A stretch of 7,443 nucleotides of DNA from an uncultured Mycoplasmatota bacterium (GCA_946494345.1 CAMMBX010000057.1:1-7443), one strand, 5' to 3'. Shown: positions 1 through 5,293, counted from the stretch's first letter. Made by a program: numbers and translations. The notes: generated by a model not told the origin, from the letters alone.

Positions 1-36
1 CTTGTCTATTGATATCACTTATTTTGTCACGGGCAT

Positions 37-218
37 TTACTTTGAGAATTCACCTAATTTTTCTATAACTTCTTCTTTCGTAGTAACATACTCTTCAGTA
101 AGTCTTGTAACGTTAGGATCTGTTTCTTTATGATTTAATAACTTTCTTCCTTCATAATTTCCATACAAGCACCTTTATTAAGTTCATCTAAAACATTTAC
201 TTCATTTTCATCTTTCAT
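37..218 (-). pseudogene. Remnant of a small helical-protein gene, possibly DUF2383/ferritin-like; internally deleted and frameshifted
   Basis: A good ribosome site (TTGGAGG) stands 7 bases before an ATG at 218. The frame begins MKDENEVNVLDELNKGACM and stops after 27 codons at 135-137. A second frame, overlapping the end of the first, continues with EGRKLLNHKETDPNVTRL and ends FSK-stop at 37-39. From memory, the opening resembles the start and the second piece the C-terminal end of small helical DUF2383-type proteins of gut Firmicutes. Those are about 140 residues; here only about 60 codons remain, so a central deletion plus a frameshift is the simplest reading. It lies just downstream of relQ in the same direction. 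Bases 1-36 hold nothing I recognise. The broken frame is seen; the family call is tentative. Confidence 0.5.
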
Positions 219-265
219 TTATATTCCTCCAAGGATATTATGGAAGGATTTATTATTTTTATACA

Positions 266-892
266 TTATATTATTTCTTGATCATCTTTTATTATTTGCA
301 TTTCGTTATTTATATTTAACATTTTCTGATCTAATCTATGTATATCTTTAGCACAGTTTTGCATATCTTCTTTTATTTCTTCCGGTATTTTTCCTTGGAA
401 TTTATAAGCTATTTTATGATCTAAACTAGCCCAAAAATCCATGGCTACAGTTCTAATTTGTATTTCTGCTTCTACTAAATTTACACCATCTATTAAATAG
501 ACTGGAACATAAACTAATAAATGATAACTAGAATAACCTGAGTCTTTTGGATTTGTTATGTAATCCTTTTTATCATGTATTGTTATTTGATCACTGTTTT
601 CTATTATTTCTACAATTTTATAAACATCTGATAAAAATGAACATACTATTCTCATACCAACCATATCGTGAATATGTGCTTCAATGTTTTTTATTGTTAT
701 ATCATAGCCTTTAGATATTAATTTCTTACTAGCACTATCATAACTTTTTATTCTAGTTTTAATATGTTCAACAGGATTATAATTATATTTGTGTTCAAAG
801 TCTTGTAATAAAATACTAATTTGTGTTTCTAAAGTTTTAAGAGCAGCGGTATACTTTAAAATTAAGTTTTCCAACTCTTGAGCGTCTTCCAT
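266..892 (-). CDS. relQ: Small alarmone synthetase, RelQ/YjbM-type GTP pyrophosphokinase
   Basis: A cytosolic enzyme of 208 residues that transfers pyrophosphate from ATP to GDP or GTP to make (p)ppGpp. Its length matches B. subtilis YjbM/SAS1 (about 211), and it has the synthetase domain alone, with no hydrolase, TGS or ACT domains. Visible motifs are HDMVGMRI (75-82) with the metal-binding aspartate D76, DYITNPKDSGYSSYHL (110-125), EIQIRT (143-148) with the second metal ligand E143, and DFWASLDHKIAYKF (152-165). The Arg of the usual SGYRSYHL motif is Ser121 here. The family works as a tetramer that pppGpp can stimulate. Start ATG 892 follows AAAGGAGGAC. It is last in the herA-sepF-divIVA-relQ series, 33 bases after divIVA with a hairpin between. 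Family assignment is firm; the choice of relQ over relP rests on overall resemblance to YjbM. Confidence 0.92.
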   Translation of the reverse strand: MEDAQELENLILKYTAALKTLETQISILLQDFEHKYNYNPVEHIKTRIKSYDSASKKLISKGYDITIKNIEAHIHDMVGMRIVCSFLSDVYKIVEIIENSDQITIHDKKDYITNPKDSGYSSYHLLVYVPVYLIDGVNLVEAEIQIRTVAMDFWASLDHKIAYKFQGKIPEEIKEDMQNCAKDIHRLDQKMLNINNEMQIIKDDQEII

Positions 893-915
893 AGTCCTCC
901 TTTCATCTATGTAAG

Positions 916-950
916 AACACTAGACTTAATTGTCTTCTAAGTCTAGTGTT
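916..950 (-). other. Perfect 13-bp hairpin across the divIVA stop codon
   Basis: Bases 916-928 (AACACTAGACTTA) and 938-950 are perfect inverted repeats around a 9-base loop. The stem covers the last codons and stop of divIVA and reaches into the divIVA-relQ gap. On the transcribed strand only TTCTTAC follows, not a T-run, so it is a poor intrinsic terminator. It may partly attenuate transcription or stabilise an mRNA end between divIVA and relQ. Confidence 0.6.
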
Positions 951-1363
951 TCTATTTCTTCTACTACGGCCATTTGTTGTTCAACTATTATCTTTAATTT
1001 ACGTTTAAATATTTTAATGTTTTTTTCTAATGTATCAGCTTCATTTTCTATTTTTTTAGCTTTTAATAATGATTCTCCTACAATTCTTGAAGCATTATGT
1101 TTAGCATCAGAAAGAATAATATCAGCTTCTTCTCTTGCTAGTCTTTTAACATTGTCAGCGGTCTTTTCAGCATTAATTAAAGACTGTTTTAATGTGTTTT
1201 CAAGATCTTCATAATGACTTAGTTTATCTTTTAGGTCGGCGATCTCTTTTTTTTGTTCTTTACATTTTCTTATTATTCCTTCTGTTTCTTTAATTACATC
1301 TGTTACAAATTTATTAACTTCAGCACGATTATATCCATTAGCTTCATAATTAAATTTGTCCAT
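926..1363 (-). CDS. divIVA: DivIVA-family cell-pole/septum coiled-coil protein
   Basis: DivIVA binds curved membrane at septa and poles and recruits division and chromosome-anchoring partners. The N-terminus MDKFNYEANGYNRAEVNKF carries the family's lipid-binding region, with the conserved GYNRAEV turn at residues 10-16. From about residue 24 to 130 the chain is charged and heptad-like (many K, E, L, A), a long coiled coil. At 145 residues it is slightly shorter than B. subtilis DivIVA (about 164). I chose ATG 1363 over GTG 1372: the AAGGGA ribosome site lies 10 bases before the ATG but almost touches the GTG. It begins 28 bases after sepF, the same pairing as in the B. subtilis sepF-ylmG-ylmH-divIVA cluster but without ylmG and ylmH. 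A paralogue with another role (such as GpsB) is possible but less likely by length. Confidence 0.85.
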   Translation of the reverse strand: MDKFNYEANGYNRAEVNKFVTDVIKETEGIIRKCKEQKKEIADLKDKLSHYEDLENTLKQSLINAEKTADNVKRLAREEADIILSDAKHNASRIVGESLLKAKKIENEADTLEKNIKIFKRKLKIIVEQQMAVVEEIETLDLEDN

Positions 1364-1391
1364 TAATATCACATCCCTTAGTACGGGTTAT

Positions 1392-1817
1392 TTACCAATC
1401 AAATTCATCATCTTGTTTTTTAGCTTTTCTTGGGGCTTTTGGAGGAGTATCATCAGAAATTTCTCCTTCTACATTAACATTATTCGGAGTACATAAAAAT
1501 ATACCTCCACCTAGTTTTTGTAAGTCACCACCAATAGCATATAAAGTACCACTTAAAAAGTCTACTATTCTCTTTGCTTGATCTGGAGTAACTCTTTTTA
1601 AATTAACAACAACTGCATTTCTTTCCTTTAAATAATCAGCTATTTGTTGACTTTCAGAATAAGCACGTGGCTCTAATAACATCATTTTGCTGCCTGCTAC
1701 ACCATTGTCATCAGCATAATCTTCTCTACTCACTTTATAATACTCCTCCTCTTTCACTTCTTCTATATTATCATTATCATCATTACCAATTAATTTTTTT
1801 AATTTATCAAAACCCAT
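1392..1817 (-). CDS. sepF: Cell division protein SepF
   Basis: SepF tethers FtsZ to the membrane and aligns septal assembly. This 141-residue protein begins with an amphipathic membrane-binding stretch (MGFDKLKKLIG), followed by an acidic linker (12-40). The DUF552 core spans about 44-120, with the signature segments LLEPRAYSESQQIADYL (47-63), AVVVNLKR (68-75), DQAKRIVDFLSG (79-90), TLYAIGGD (91-98) and IFLCTPNNV (106-114). Its basic-then-acidic C-terminal tail ends DDEFDW. Start ATG 1817 follows TAGGAGG with good spacing. It lies 60 bases after the herA-like gene and 28 before divIVA, so it is probably co-transcribed with both. A TATAAT in the upstream gap may add an internal promoter. Confidence 0.95.
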   Translation of the reverse strand: MGFDKLKKLIGNDDNDNIEEVKEEEYYKVSREDYADDNGVAGSKMMLLEPRAYSESQQIADYLKERNAVVVNLKRVTPDQAKRIVDFLSGTLYAIGGDLQKLGGGIFLCTPNNVNVEGEISDDTPPKAPRKAKKQDDEFDW

Positions 1818-1841
1818 ATTGTATCCTCCTATTAACTATAT

Positions 1842-1870
1842 ATTATAGTACCATATTTTTTTTATTTAGA
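1842..1870 (-). promoter_or_regulatory. Possible internal promoter ahead of sepF
   Basis: A perfect TATAAT (minus strand, 1842-1847) lies in the 60-base gap before sepF, 25 bases upstream of its start. The hexamer 17 bases upstream (TCTAAA, 1865-1870) matches a -35 box at only 3 of 6 positions, so this is at best a weak or activator-dependent promoter in an AT-rich gap. Confidence 0.35.
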
Positions 1871-1877
1871 AAAGTGT

Positions 1878-3647
1878 TTAATTAGTTTTATACCAAATAT
1901 TTTTAATATCGACATTATTTGATAATGGCTCGGGATCAGCTTTTTGAAAATACATGTTAATTGCTACTTTAAAAGCACTACCAAAGGCTATAGCATTACC
2001 TGGTTTTAAACTTTTAAGTTGATTAGCTACTTCTAATGTTATACTAGGAACCATATCTTTAATATATCCTAAATCTTTAGGATGTAGAGTTCTTAGAATA
2101 ACAAAGTTAGAACATTGTGATATGGCTGTATCTGATAATTCACTAGGTCTTTGAGTAATTAGTCCTAATAGGACTCCATATTTACGACCTTCTTTTGTAA
2201 TACGGTCAAAGATGTTATAGCCTAGTATTTCAGTATCCGTATCTTTTTGAACATAGCGATGAGCTTCTTCTATAATAATATGATATGGAACACTACCACG
2301 ATTTTCATTAACAACGGCAGTATCAAAAATAAGTTTTGAGATAATCTTTGTTATTACTTTAGCAAGACGATCTTCAATATAACTTATATTAAAATTGACT
2401 ATTTGACAACGCTGTCCATCCATATTAGTAAATAATCTATCTAAATAGGTATCTTTAGAAATATAGGCATTAGAATCAAAGAAAACATGATTAGGACTAT
2501 TGGCAAGACTATGTAGTCTAACACTTAAAACATTGGCATAGTCATAAACTTTATCACTTTTTAATATTCCTTCACTAATAAGAGCGAAATCCATTGCTGT
2601 TTCTAAATCTTTTAGAGTATAGGCAATAAATTTCTCAGGTCTATCTTCTAAGTTGAAGTCTTCCATAATAAACTGTTTTACAAAGTTAACAACTAATTCC
2701 ATTTCCATTAGTTTACCACTTTTATCTATGTATAAACATTGTTTAAAAGTTCTAGTATATCCTGGTTGCACAATTTTAGCCTCTAAACTTAGATCTCTTG
2801 TATTAAATTTAGTTAAAACGGCAATTACTTGATCTCTTATTTTAGTAGATTGATGACCACTTAAAAGAATATCGAGAACAGCTCTTGCAATAATATCGTT
2901 TTTATATTTGATTACGTCATCATCATCTCCTGTTAAGATATTAACAAGGGATAGTGCTTTTTCAATAATAGGAATTTGGTTAGGAGTTGTAACATCTAGA
3001 AGTAATGCTAAATCATCTACACCAAGTAACCATAGAGGTATATTTAAAACTTCACTCATGGCATTGTCAGGATTAGTTGTATAAGTTTTATAATGCATAT
3101 TAGGATTTACTTTATCAATATTTCCTAAAGCTCTTGTATATTCACCATAGGCATCAAACATAATAACATGGGCATTAACAGGACTTTTAGTTGGATCAGC
3201 GAAAACATTTTGTAAAATACGACTAACTGAGAAAGATTTACCTGCTCCACTGTTTCCAAGAATAGCGAAGTGGTTACTAAAAAAGCTGTTGATATTAACA
3301 TTTATTTTATAGTTTTGATAAATATTAGAATAGCCAAATGTTACTTCATTAGCACTTGGTTCTGTTGGTCCTAGAATTAAAGCTAGTTCATCCATATTTA
3401 CAATTCTTGTCGTTGATCGAAATGAAGGCTTAGCACTTATTCCTGGTAAAAAAGTATTGCCTTTTATTTCACCTACAATATTTATTTTTAAAGTAGTCTT
3501 AGTACTATTAATTATTTCACCAACTATTTTTGTATTATTATCTTCAAAGATAACATGTAAATTCAATAGATTAGCTTGTTTTGTTATATCTATACTTAAA
3601 TCTAAAATAACATTATTATCTACTATTTCTCTAATTGTACCTAACAT
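1878..3647 (-). CDS. HerA/DUF87-family hexameric DNA translocase-type ATPase
   Basis: A 589-residue ATPase of the HerA (COG0433) group, ring-shaped motors related to FtsK that move along double-stranded DNA. Residues 1-90 are beta-rich and fit the N-terminal HAS-barrel. Walker A is GNSGAGKS (131-138). MFDAYGEY (163-170) is the conserved 'D.hGEY' motif after it. The Walker B strand YHIIIEEAHRY (455-465) has the catalytic glutamate pair E460-E461. ITQRPSEL (497-504) is the sensor/arginine segment typical of HerA. Residues 170-440 hold a helical insertion. The start follows AGAAGGTG. In archaea the partner is the nuclease NurA; in bacterial defence systems HerA pairs with SIR2 or DUF4297 proteins. 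None of these is visible here: sepF and divIVA follow. A housekeeping role in segregation or repair is inferred. The family is certain, the cellular role unknown. Confidence 0.88.
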   Translation of the reverse strand: MLGTIREIVDNNVILDLSIDITKQANLLNLHVIFEDNNTKIVGEIINSTKTTLKINIVGEIKGNTFLPGISAKPSFRSTTRIVNMDELALILGPTEPSANEVTFGYSNIYQNYKINVNINSFFSNHFAILGNSGAGKSFSVSRILQNVFADPTKSPVNAHVIMFDAYGEYTRALGNIDKVNPNMHYKTYTTNPDNAMSEVLNIPLWLLGVDDLALLLDVTTPNQIPIIEKALSLVNILTGDDDDVIKYKNDIIARAVLDILLSGHQSTKIRDQVIAVLTKFNTRDLSLEAKIVQPGYTRTFKQCLYIDKSGKLMEMELVVNFVKQFIMEDFNLEDRPEKFIAYTLKDLETAMDFALISEGILKSDKVYDYANVLSVRLHSLANSPNHVFFDSNAYISKDTYLDRLFTNMDGQRCQIVNFNISYIEDRLAKVITKIISKLIFDTAVVNENRGSVPYHIIIEEAHRYVQKDTDTEILGYNIFDRITKEGRKYGVLLGLITQRPSELSDTAISQCSNFVILRTLHPKDLGYIKDMVPSITLEVANQLKSLKPGNAIAFGSAFKVAINMYFQKADPEPLSNNVDIKNIWYKTN

Positions 3648-3672
3648 TAAAACACCTTCTTATTCTATAGAA

Positions 3673-3701
3673 ATTATACTATAATTTTCTCTTAGTAACA
3701 A
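3673..3701 (-). promoter_or_regulatory. Promoter of the herA-sepF-divIVA-relQ operon
   Basis: On the minus strand TTGTTA (3696-3701) and TATAAT (3673-3678) are separated by 17 bases, a strong housekeeping-type promoter. It lies after the terminator of the upstream gene and about 25 bases before the herA-like start, and is the only strong promoter seen before the four-gene series. Confidence 0.75.
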
Positions 3702-3722
3702 GTGCCTTTTAATCCCCTATAC

Positions 3723-3747
3723 AAAAAACTATCCATAATAGATAGTT
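3723..3747 (-). terminator. Intrinsic terminator after the 237-residue gene
   Basis: On the minus strand a 7-bp stem AACTATC/GATAGTT (7-base loop) starts directly after the stop codon at 3749-3751 and runs into TTTTTTG. It separates this gene from the herA-like operon. Confidence 0.75.
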
Positions 3748-3748
3748 A

Positions 3749-4462
3749 TTAAAACCTCTTATATTGATAAACTTTATCTTTTTGAACTTCTTTAAAATAT
3801 GAACTTGCCTTTTTAATATAATTGTTACGGCAAAAATTGTAGAAAAGTATCTTTTCTATAATTTGATCAACATAATTATCATTTTCTTTATAATAAGAAG
3901 ATACTTTTATTTCTTTTAATTTTGCAAAAGAAAAGCTTTCAGAAACAGCACATAAAGCATTTTCTATAAAATATTTATCATTACCTAAATTTTCTACAGT
4001 TCCATCAACAAATAATTTTTCTCCTTCTTGAAGTTGATAAAAACCATTTGGGTTTGCAACTTGATAAAGAACTGACGTATCAAAAGATTGAAGTCTACTT
4101 TTTAATCTTTTAGTCTTTTCCATATCAAAAATTAATTCTTCCATCTCAGAACACAATGAAGTATCAAGATGACATAAACTAGAAAAATAATAAAAATTAG
4201 GCTGTATATAGATCGTGTCCTCTAAAGTAGCTTCTCTATTAATAATTTCAATACTATGAGAACTCTCATATTTAGATTTTAAATAAGGTAGAAAATCAAA
4301 ATCATCTTTATGATGAAAAAATGAAAACAAATGTTGATATTTACCACTTTCAAACCAAGGTAGGAAATCATCAGGGTATTTTTGTGTAAATGTCAAATAA
4401 CCTGATTTTGCTCTAACTGCTAAATATAAATCAATAAATTCTTCTTTACTTTTAAGTACCAT
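3749..4462 (-). CDS. Unrecognised soluble protein, aromatic-rich, 237 residues
   Basis: I do not recognise a family. The protein has no signal peptide or membrane helix and is unusually rich in Phe and Tyr (for example FLPWF 33-37, HLFSFFHH 44-51, NFYYFSS 89-95). Residues 40-75 look helical. Residues 130-165 look beta-rich (FYQLQEGEKLFVDGTVENLG, 141-160) and could be a small barrel or Ig-like element. The C-terminal 50 residues are helical and basic, ending VYQYKRF. Four cysteines (97, 104, 171, 211) form no obvious metal motif. Start ATG 4462 follows AGGGGGAG at good spacing. It is a single-gene unit with its own terminator, between the toxin-antitoxin region and the herA-like operon. The open frame, ribosome site and terminator make it a real gene; the function is unknown. 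Confidence 0.8.
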   Translation of the reverse strand: MVLKSKEEFIDLYLAVRAKSGYLTFTQKYPDDFLPWFESGKYQHLFSFFHHKDDFDFLPYLKSKYESSHSIEIINREATLEDTIYIQPNFYYFSSLCHLDTSLCSEMEELIFDMEKTKRLKSRLQSFDTSVLYQVANPNGFYQLQEGEKLFVDGTVENLGNDKYFIENALCAVSESFSFAKLKEIKVSSYYKENDNYVDQIIEKILFYNFCRNNYIKKASSYFKEVQKDKVYQYKRF

Positions 4463-4732
4463 ACATAACTCCCCCTAATGATATATAAAAAACAAAAATA
4501 TATATTTTATCTTCTATTCTAATAAACTATAAAAATGGCGTCCCCCCGAGTGGAACAAACCTACAGAATATCTATTAATATTCTATAATAAAAATGTATA
4601 TTTCACAAGATCATTTAAGATTATATTTTAACAATAATTATTAAATAATATACTTTTAAGAGGTAAATAACCTCTAGACTTATTATAAAAAATAGAAATA
4701 TTTACTTCTAGCGAATTTTGTCATAAAAGTGA
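4463..4732. other. Gene-poor AT-rich spacer
   Basis: No coding frame with a ribosome site is visible. It holds the tRNA-like scar at 4533-4562 and a short hairpin, AGAGGT/ACCTCT (4659-4675), without a T-run. The minus-strand promoter of the 237-residue gene must lie near its left end, but no clear -35/-10 pair stands out. Confidence 0.6.
4533..4562 (-). other. Decayed tRNA 3'-end fragment or att-like repeat
   Basis: Bases 4533-4545 (AAATGGCGTCCCC) are an exact direct repeat of 5336-5348, which includes the CCA end, discriminator base and acceptor strand of tRNA-Arg. The next bases, CCGAGTGGAACAAACC, still resemble a T-arm, but the stem no longer pairs and the conserved TTC is lost. No matching 5' half lies to the right. 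This is either the far end left by an integration at the tRNA 3' end or the last piece of a dead tRNA gene. Confidence 0.5.
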
Positions 4733-4761
4733 TTGACTTAATACTACAAATAAAATATAAT
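4733..4761 (+). promoter_or_regulatory. Strong promoter of the candidate toxin mRNA
   Basis: TTGACT (4733-4738), a 17-base spacer and a perfect TATAAT (4756-4761) form one of the strongest promoters in the window. Transcription should start near 4768, giving a 5' leader of about 77 nt before the first ATG. Confidence 0.85.
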
Positions 4762-4802
4762 GTGAACTAGAAATATAATACTAACAATAAGTTAGGTGTT
4801 CT

Positions 4803-4838
4803 ACCTCCACAGCATATAAAATATATAGCTAAGGAGGT
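4803..4838 (+). promoter_or_regulatory. Shine-Dalgarno-sequestering hairpin
   Basis: ACCTCC (4803-4808) pairs with GGAGGT (4833-4838), the core of the only strong ribosome site of the transcript. An inner stem AGCATATA/TATATAGCT with one bulged A closes the loop. Ribosome entry should therefore be blocked unless the structure opens. ACCT (4803-4806) can alternatively pair with AGGT (4794-4797), a short-range hairpin that could form first on the nascent RNA and leave the site briefly free. Confidence 0.65.
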
Positions 4839-4844
4839 GATAAT

Positions 4845-4949
4845 ATGCCAAAACTATATATTAAAAATGGCAAAACAACTCAAGATGGAGTTTTTAGCAA
4901 TTTTGGCTGTTATCTTAATAGTTATACTATTGATGATAATAGCAATTAA
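4845..4949 (+). CDS. 34-codon leader ORF overlapping the toxin ORF (mok-like)
   Basis: This ORF begins MPKLYIKNGK and ends TIDDNSN. It is hydrophilic and matches no family I know. Its ATG has a near-ideal ribosome site, AAGGAGGTGAT, 7 bases upstream, which is the only one on the transcript. It overlaps nearly the whole toxin ORF in another frame (offset +1), and its stop lies 7 bases before the toxin stop. By analogy with mok, which overlaps and drives translation of hok, it may load ribosomes that then reach the toxin start through coupling. It could instead be the functional peptide itself. The ORF and its ribosome site are seen; the coupling is inferred. Confidence 0.55.
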   Translation: MPKLYIKNGKTTQDGVFSNFGCYLNSYTIDDNSN

Positions 4950-4956
4950 ACATTAG
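4867..4956 (+). CDS. Candidate type I toxin: 29-residue single-helix membrane peptide
   Basis: The peptide starts MAKQLKMEF. From residue 9 to 27 it is an unbroken run of Leu, Ile, Val, Ala, Met and one Phe, and it ends Lys-His. A positively charged N-terminus, one membrane-length helix and a short basic tail are the hallmarks of type I toxins (Fst, TxpA/BsrG, Ibs, TisB), which disturb the membrane. It is not a recognisable member of any of these. The ATG at 4867 lacks a Shine-Dalgarno sequence; an internal Met7 (4885) is an alternative start, also without one. An in-frame GTG at 4837 lies inside the upstream ribosome site and is unlikely. It lies between a strong promoter and terminator and is overlapped at its 3' side by a convergent antisense RNA. 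Toxicity is inferred, not shown. Confidence 0.7.
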   Translation: MAKQLKMEFLAILAVILIVILLMIIAIKH

Positions 4957-4965
4957 TTACAGCAT

Positions 4966-5004
4966 AAAAAAGGACACCTAACTTCTTCTTAGAAGTATGG
5001 TGTC
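4966..5004 (-). terminator. Intrinsic terminator of the antisense RNA
   Basis: On the minus strand GACACC (2x2 internal loop) ACTTC, a 6-base loop, then GAAGT and GGTGTC form a long stem followed by C and TTTTTT (plus-strand A-run 4966-4971). On the plus strand the same hairpin has no T-run, so it terminates only the antisense transcript. Confidence 0.8.
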
Positions 5005-5022
5005 AACACAACAAAAAATGTG

Positions 5023-5064
5023 GAGATAACATCTAACAGGCAGATTAGATTATATCTCTTTTTT
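5023..5064 (+). terminator. Intrinsic terminator of the toxin mRNA
   Basis: GAGATA-AC-ATCTAA (5023-5036), an 8-base loop CAGGCAGA and TTAGAT-TA-TATCTC (5045-5058) form a 12-bp stem with one 2x2 internal loop, followed by TTTTTT (5059-5064). It ends a transcript of about 297 nt from the 4733-4761 promoter. Confidence 0.8.
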
Positions 5065-5107
5065 AGTCTATGAAAAAACTCATAAACTATTCATTCATTG
5101 AGCAATT

Positions 5108-5136
5108 ATTGTATGCTTTTTTTGAGCAAAAGTCAA
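5108..5136 (-). promoter_or_regulatory. Promoter of the antisense RNA
   Basis: On the minus strand TTGACT (5131-5136), 17 bases and TACAAT (5108-5113) form a strong promoter facing the toxin gene; transcription should start near 5101. Two exact copies of TTGAGCAA (plus strand 5098-5105 and 5122-5129), 24 bases apart, lie at the start site and in the spacer. Confidence 0.8.
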
Positions 5137-5293
5137 GCAACAAAACGCAGAAATAACAGAGAACATTTAATCTCTCTATGATTAGTATAACTGGAGTTAG
5201 TACTTTTGTAAATGTTTTTTTCCATTTTTTTAACACTTTTTAACATATTATATAAAATTATATCAGTAATTATTAATAGATAGTTTTATATAC
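5137..5293. other. AT-rich spacer, no gene seen
   Basis: Between the antisense promoter and the tRNA terminator no coding frame with a ribosome site is visible. It holds two weak hairpins: AGAGA/TCTCT near 5157-5174, and AGTATAA/TTAgTACT with a bulged G (5184-5204). Neither has a proper T-run. Confidence 0.55.

Larger units (their letters stand above)
4789..4984 (+). repeat. 13-bp inverted repeat flanking the toxin ORFs (predicted mRNA 5'-3' closing helix)
   Basis: AAGTTAGGTGTTC (4789-4801) is complementary, with one G-U pair, to GGACACCTAACTT (4972-4984). In RNA the two arms would join the mRNA 5' leader to the region just past the toxin stop, as in folded, translation-inert type I toxin mRNAs (hok, fst, aapA). 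The right arm is also part of the antisense terminator stem. Confidence 0.7.
4966..5101 (-). ncRNA. Candidate antitoxin: antisense RNA, about 136 nt
   Basis: The RNA is bounded by a promoter at 5108-5136 and an intrinsic terminator at 4966-5004. It should fold into three stem-loops: 5064-5089 (TAGTTTATG/CATAGACTA), 5023-5058 (complement of the mRNA terminator, loop TCTGCCTG) and the 3' terminator. It overlaps about 99 nt of the mRNA 3' end, tail to tail, as in TxpA/RatA and BsrG/SR4. The 8-base loop of the second stem is GC-rich amid AT-rich sequence and complementary to the matching mRNA loop, so it could start pairing. Its 3' arm carries AAGTTAGGTGTCC, nearly identical to the mRNA 5' element at 4789-4801, so it could compete for the same partner. 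No ORF with a ribosome site lies in it. Existence is inferred from its signals. Confidence 0.7.

Noticed and set aside
930..1214. Plus-strand 94-codon frame opposite divIVA
   Set aside because: It is the reverse complement of the divIVA coiled-coil, with no ribosome site; its Ser/Leu-rich composition is typical of a shadow frame.
1667..1885. Plus-strand 72-codon hydrophobic frame opposite sepF
   Set aside because: Antisense to the well-supported sepF and its acidic codons; no ribosome site, and the apparent hydrophobicity is a by-product.
3457..3684. Plus-strand 75-codon frame opposite the start of the herA-like gene
   Set aside because: Shadow frame over conserved coding sequence and over the herA promoter; no ribosome site.
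4659..4675. AGAGGT/ACCTCT hairpin upstream of the toxin promoter
   Set aside because: Six base pairs with no T-run and no associated gene; could be chance in AT-rich sequence.
4845..4956. Programmed ribosomal frameshift joining the leader ORF to the toxin ORF
   Set aside because: The toxin frame is +1 (or -2) from the leader, and no convincing +1 slippery site or stalling codon is visible; coupling or re-initiation is simpler.
5001..5006. Perfect TTGACA on the minus strand within the antisense RNA
   Set aside because: No acceptable -10 lies 16-18 bases downstream, and it falls inside the terminator stem; the 5108-5136 promoter explains the transcript better.
5184..5204. Hairpin AGTATAA/TTAgTACT as a plus-strand terminator
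   Set aside because: It has a bulged stem and only four T's, and no plus-strand gene reads into it past the strong terminator at 5023-5064.
5133..5225. Minus-strand 30-codon ORF upstream of the antisense RNA
   Set aside because: No ribosome site, no distinctive composition, and its end overlaps the -35 of the antisense promoter.
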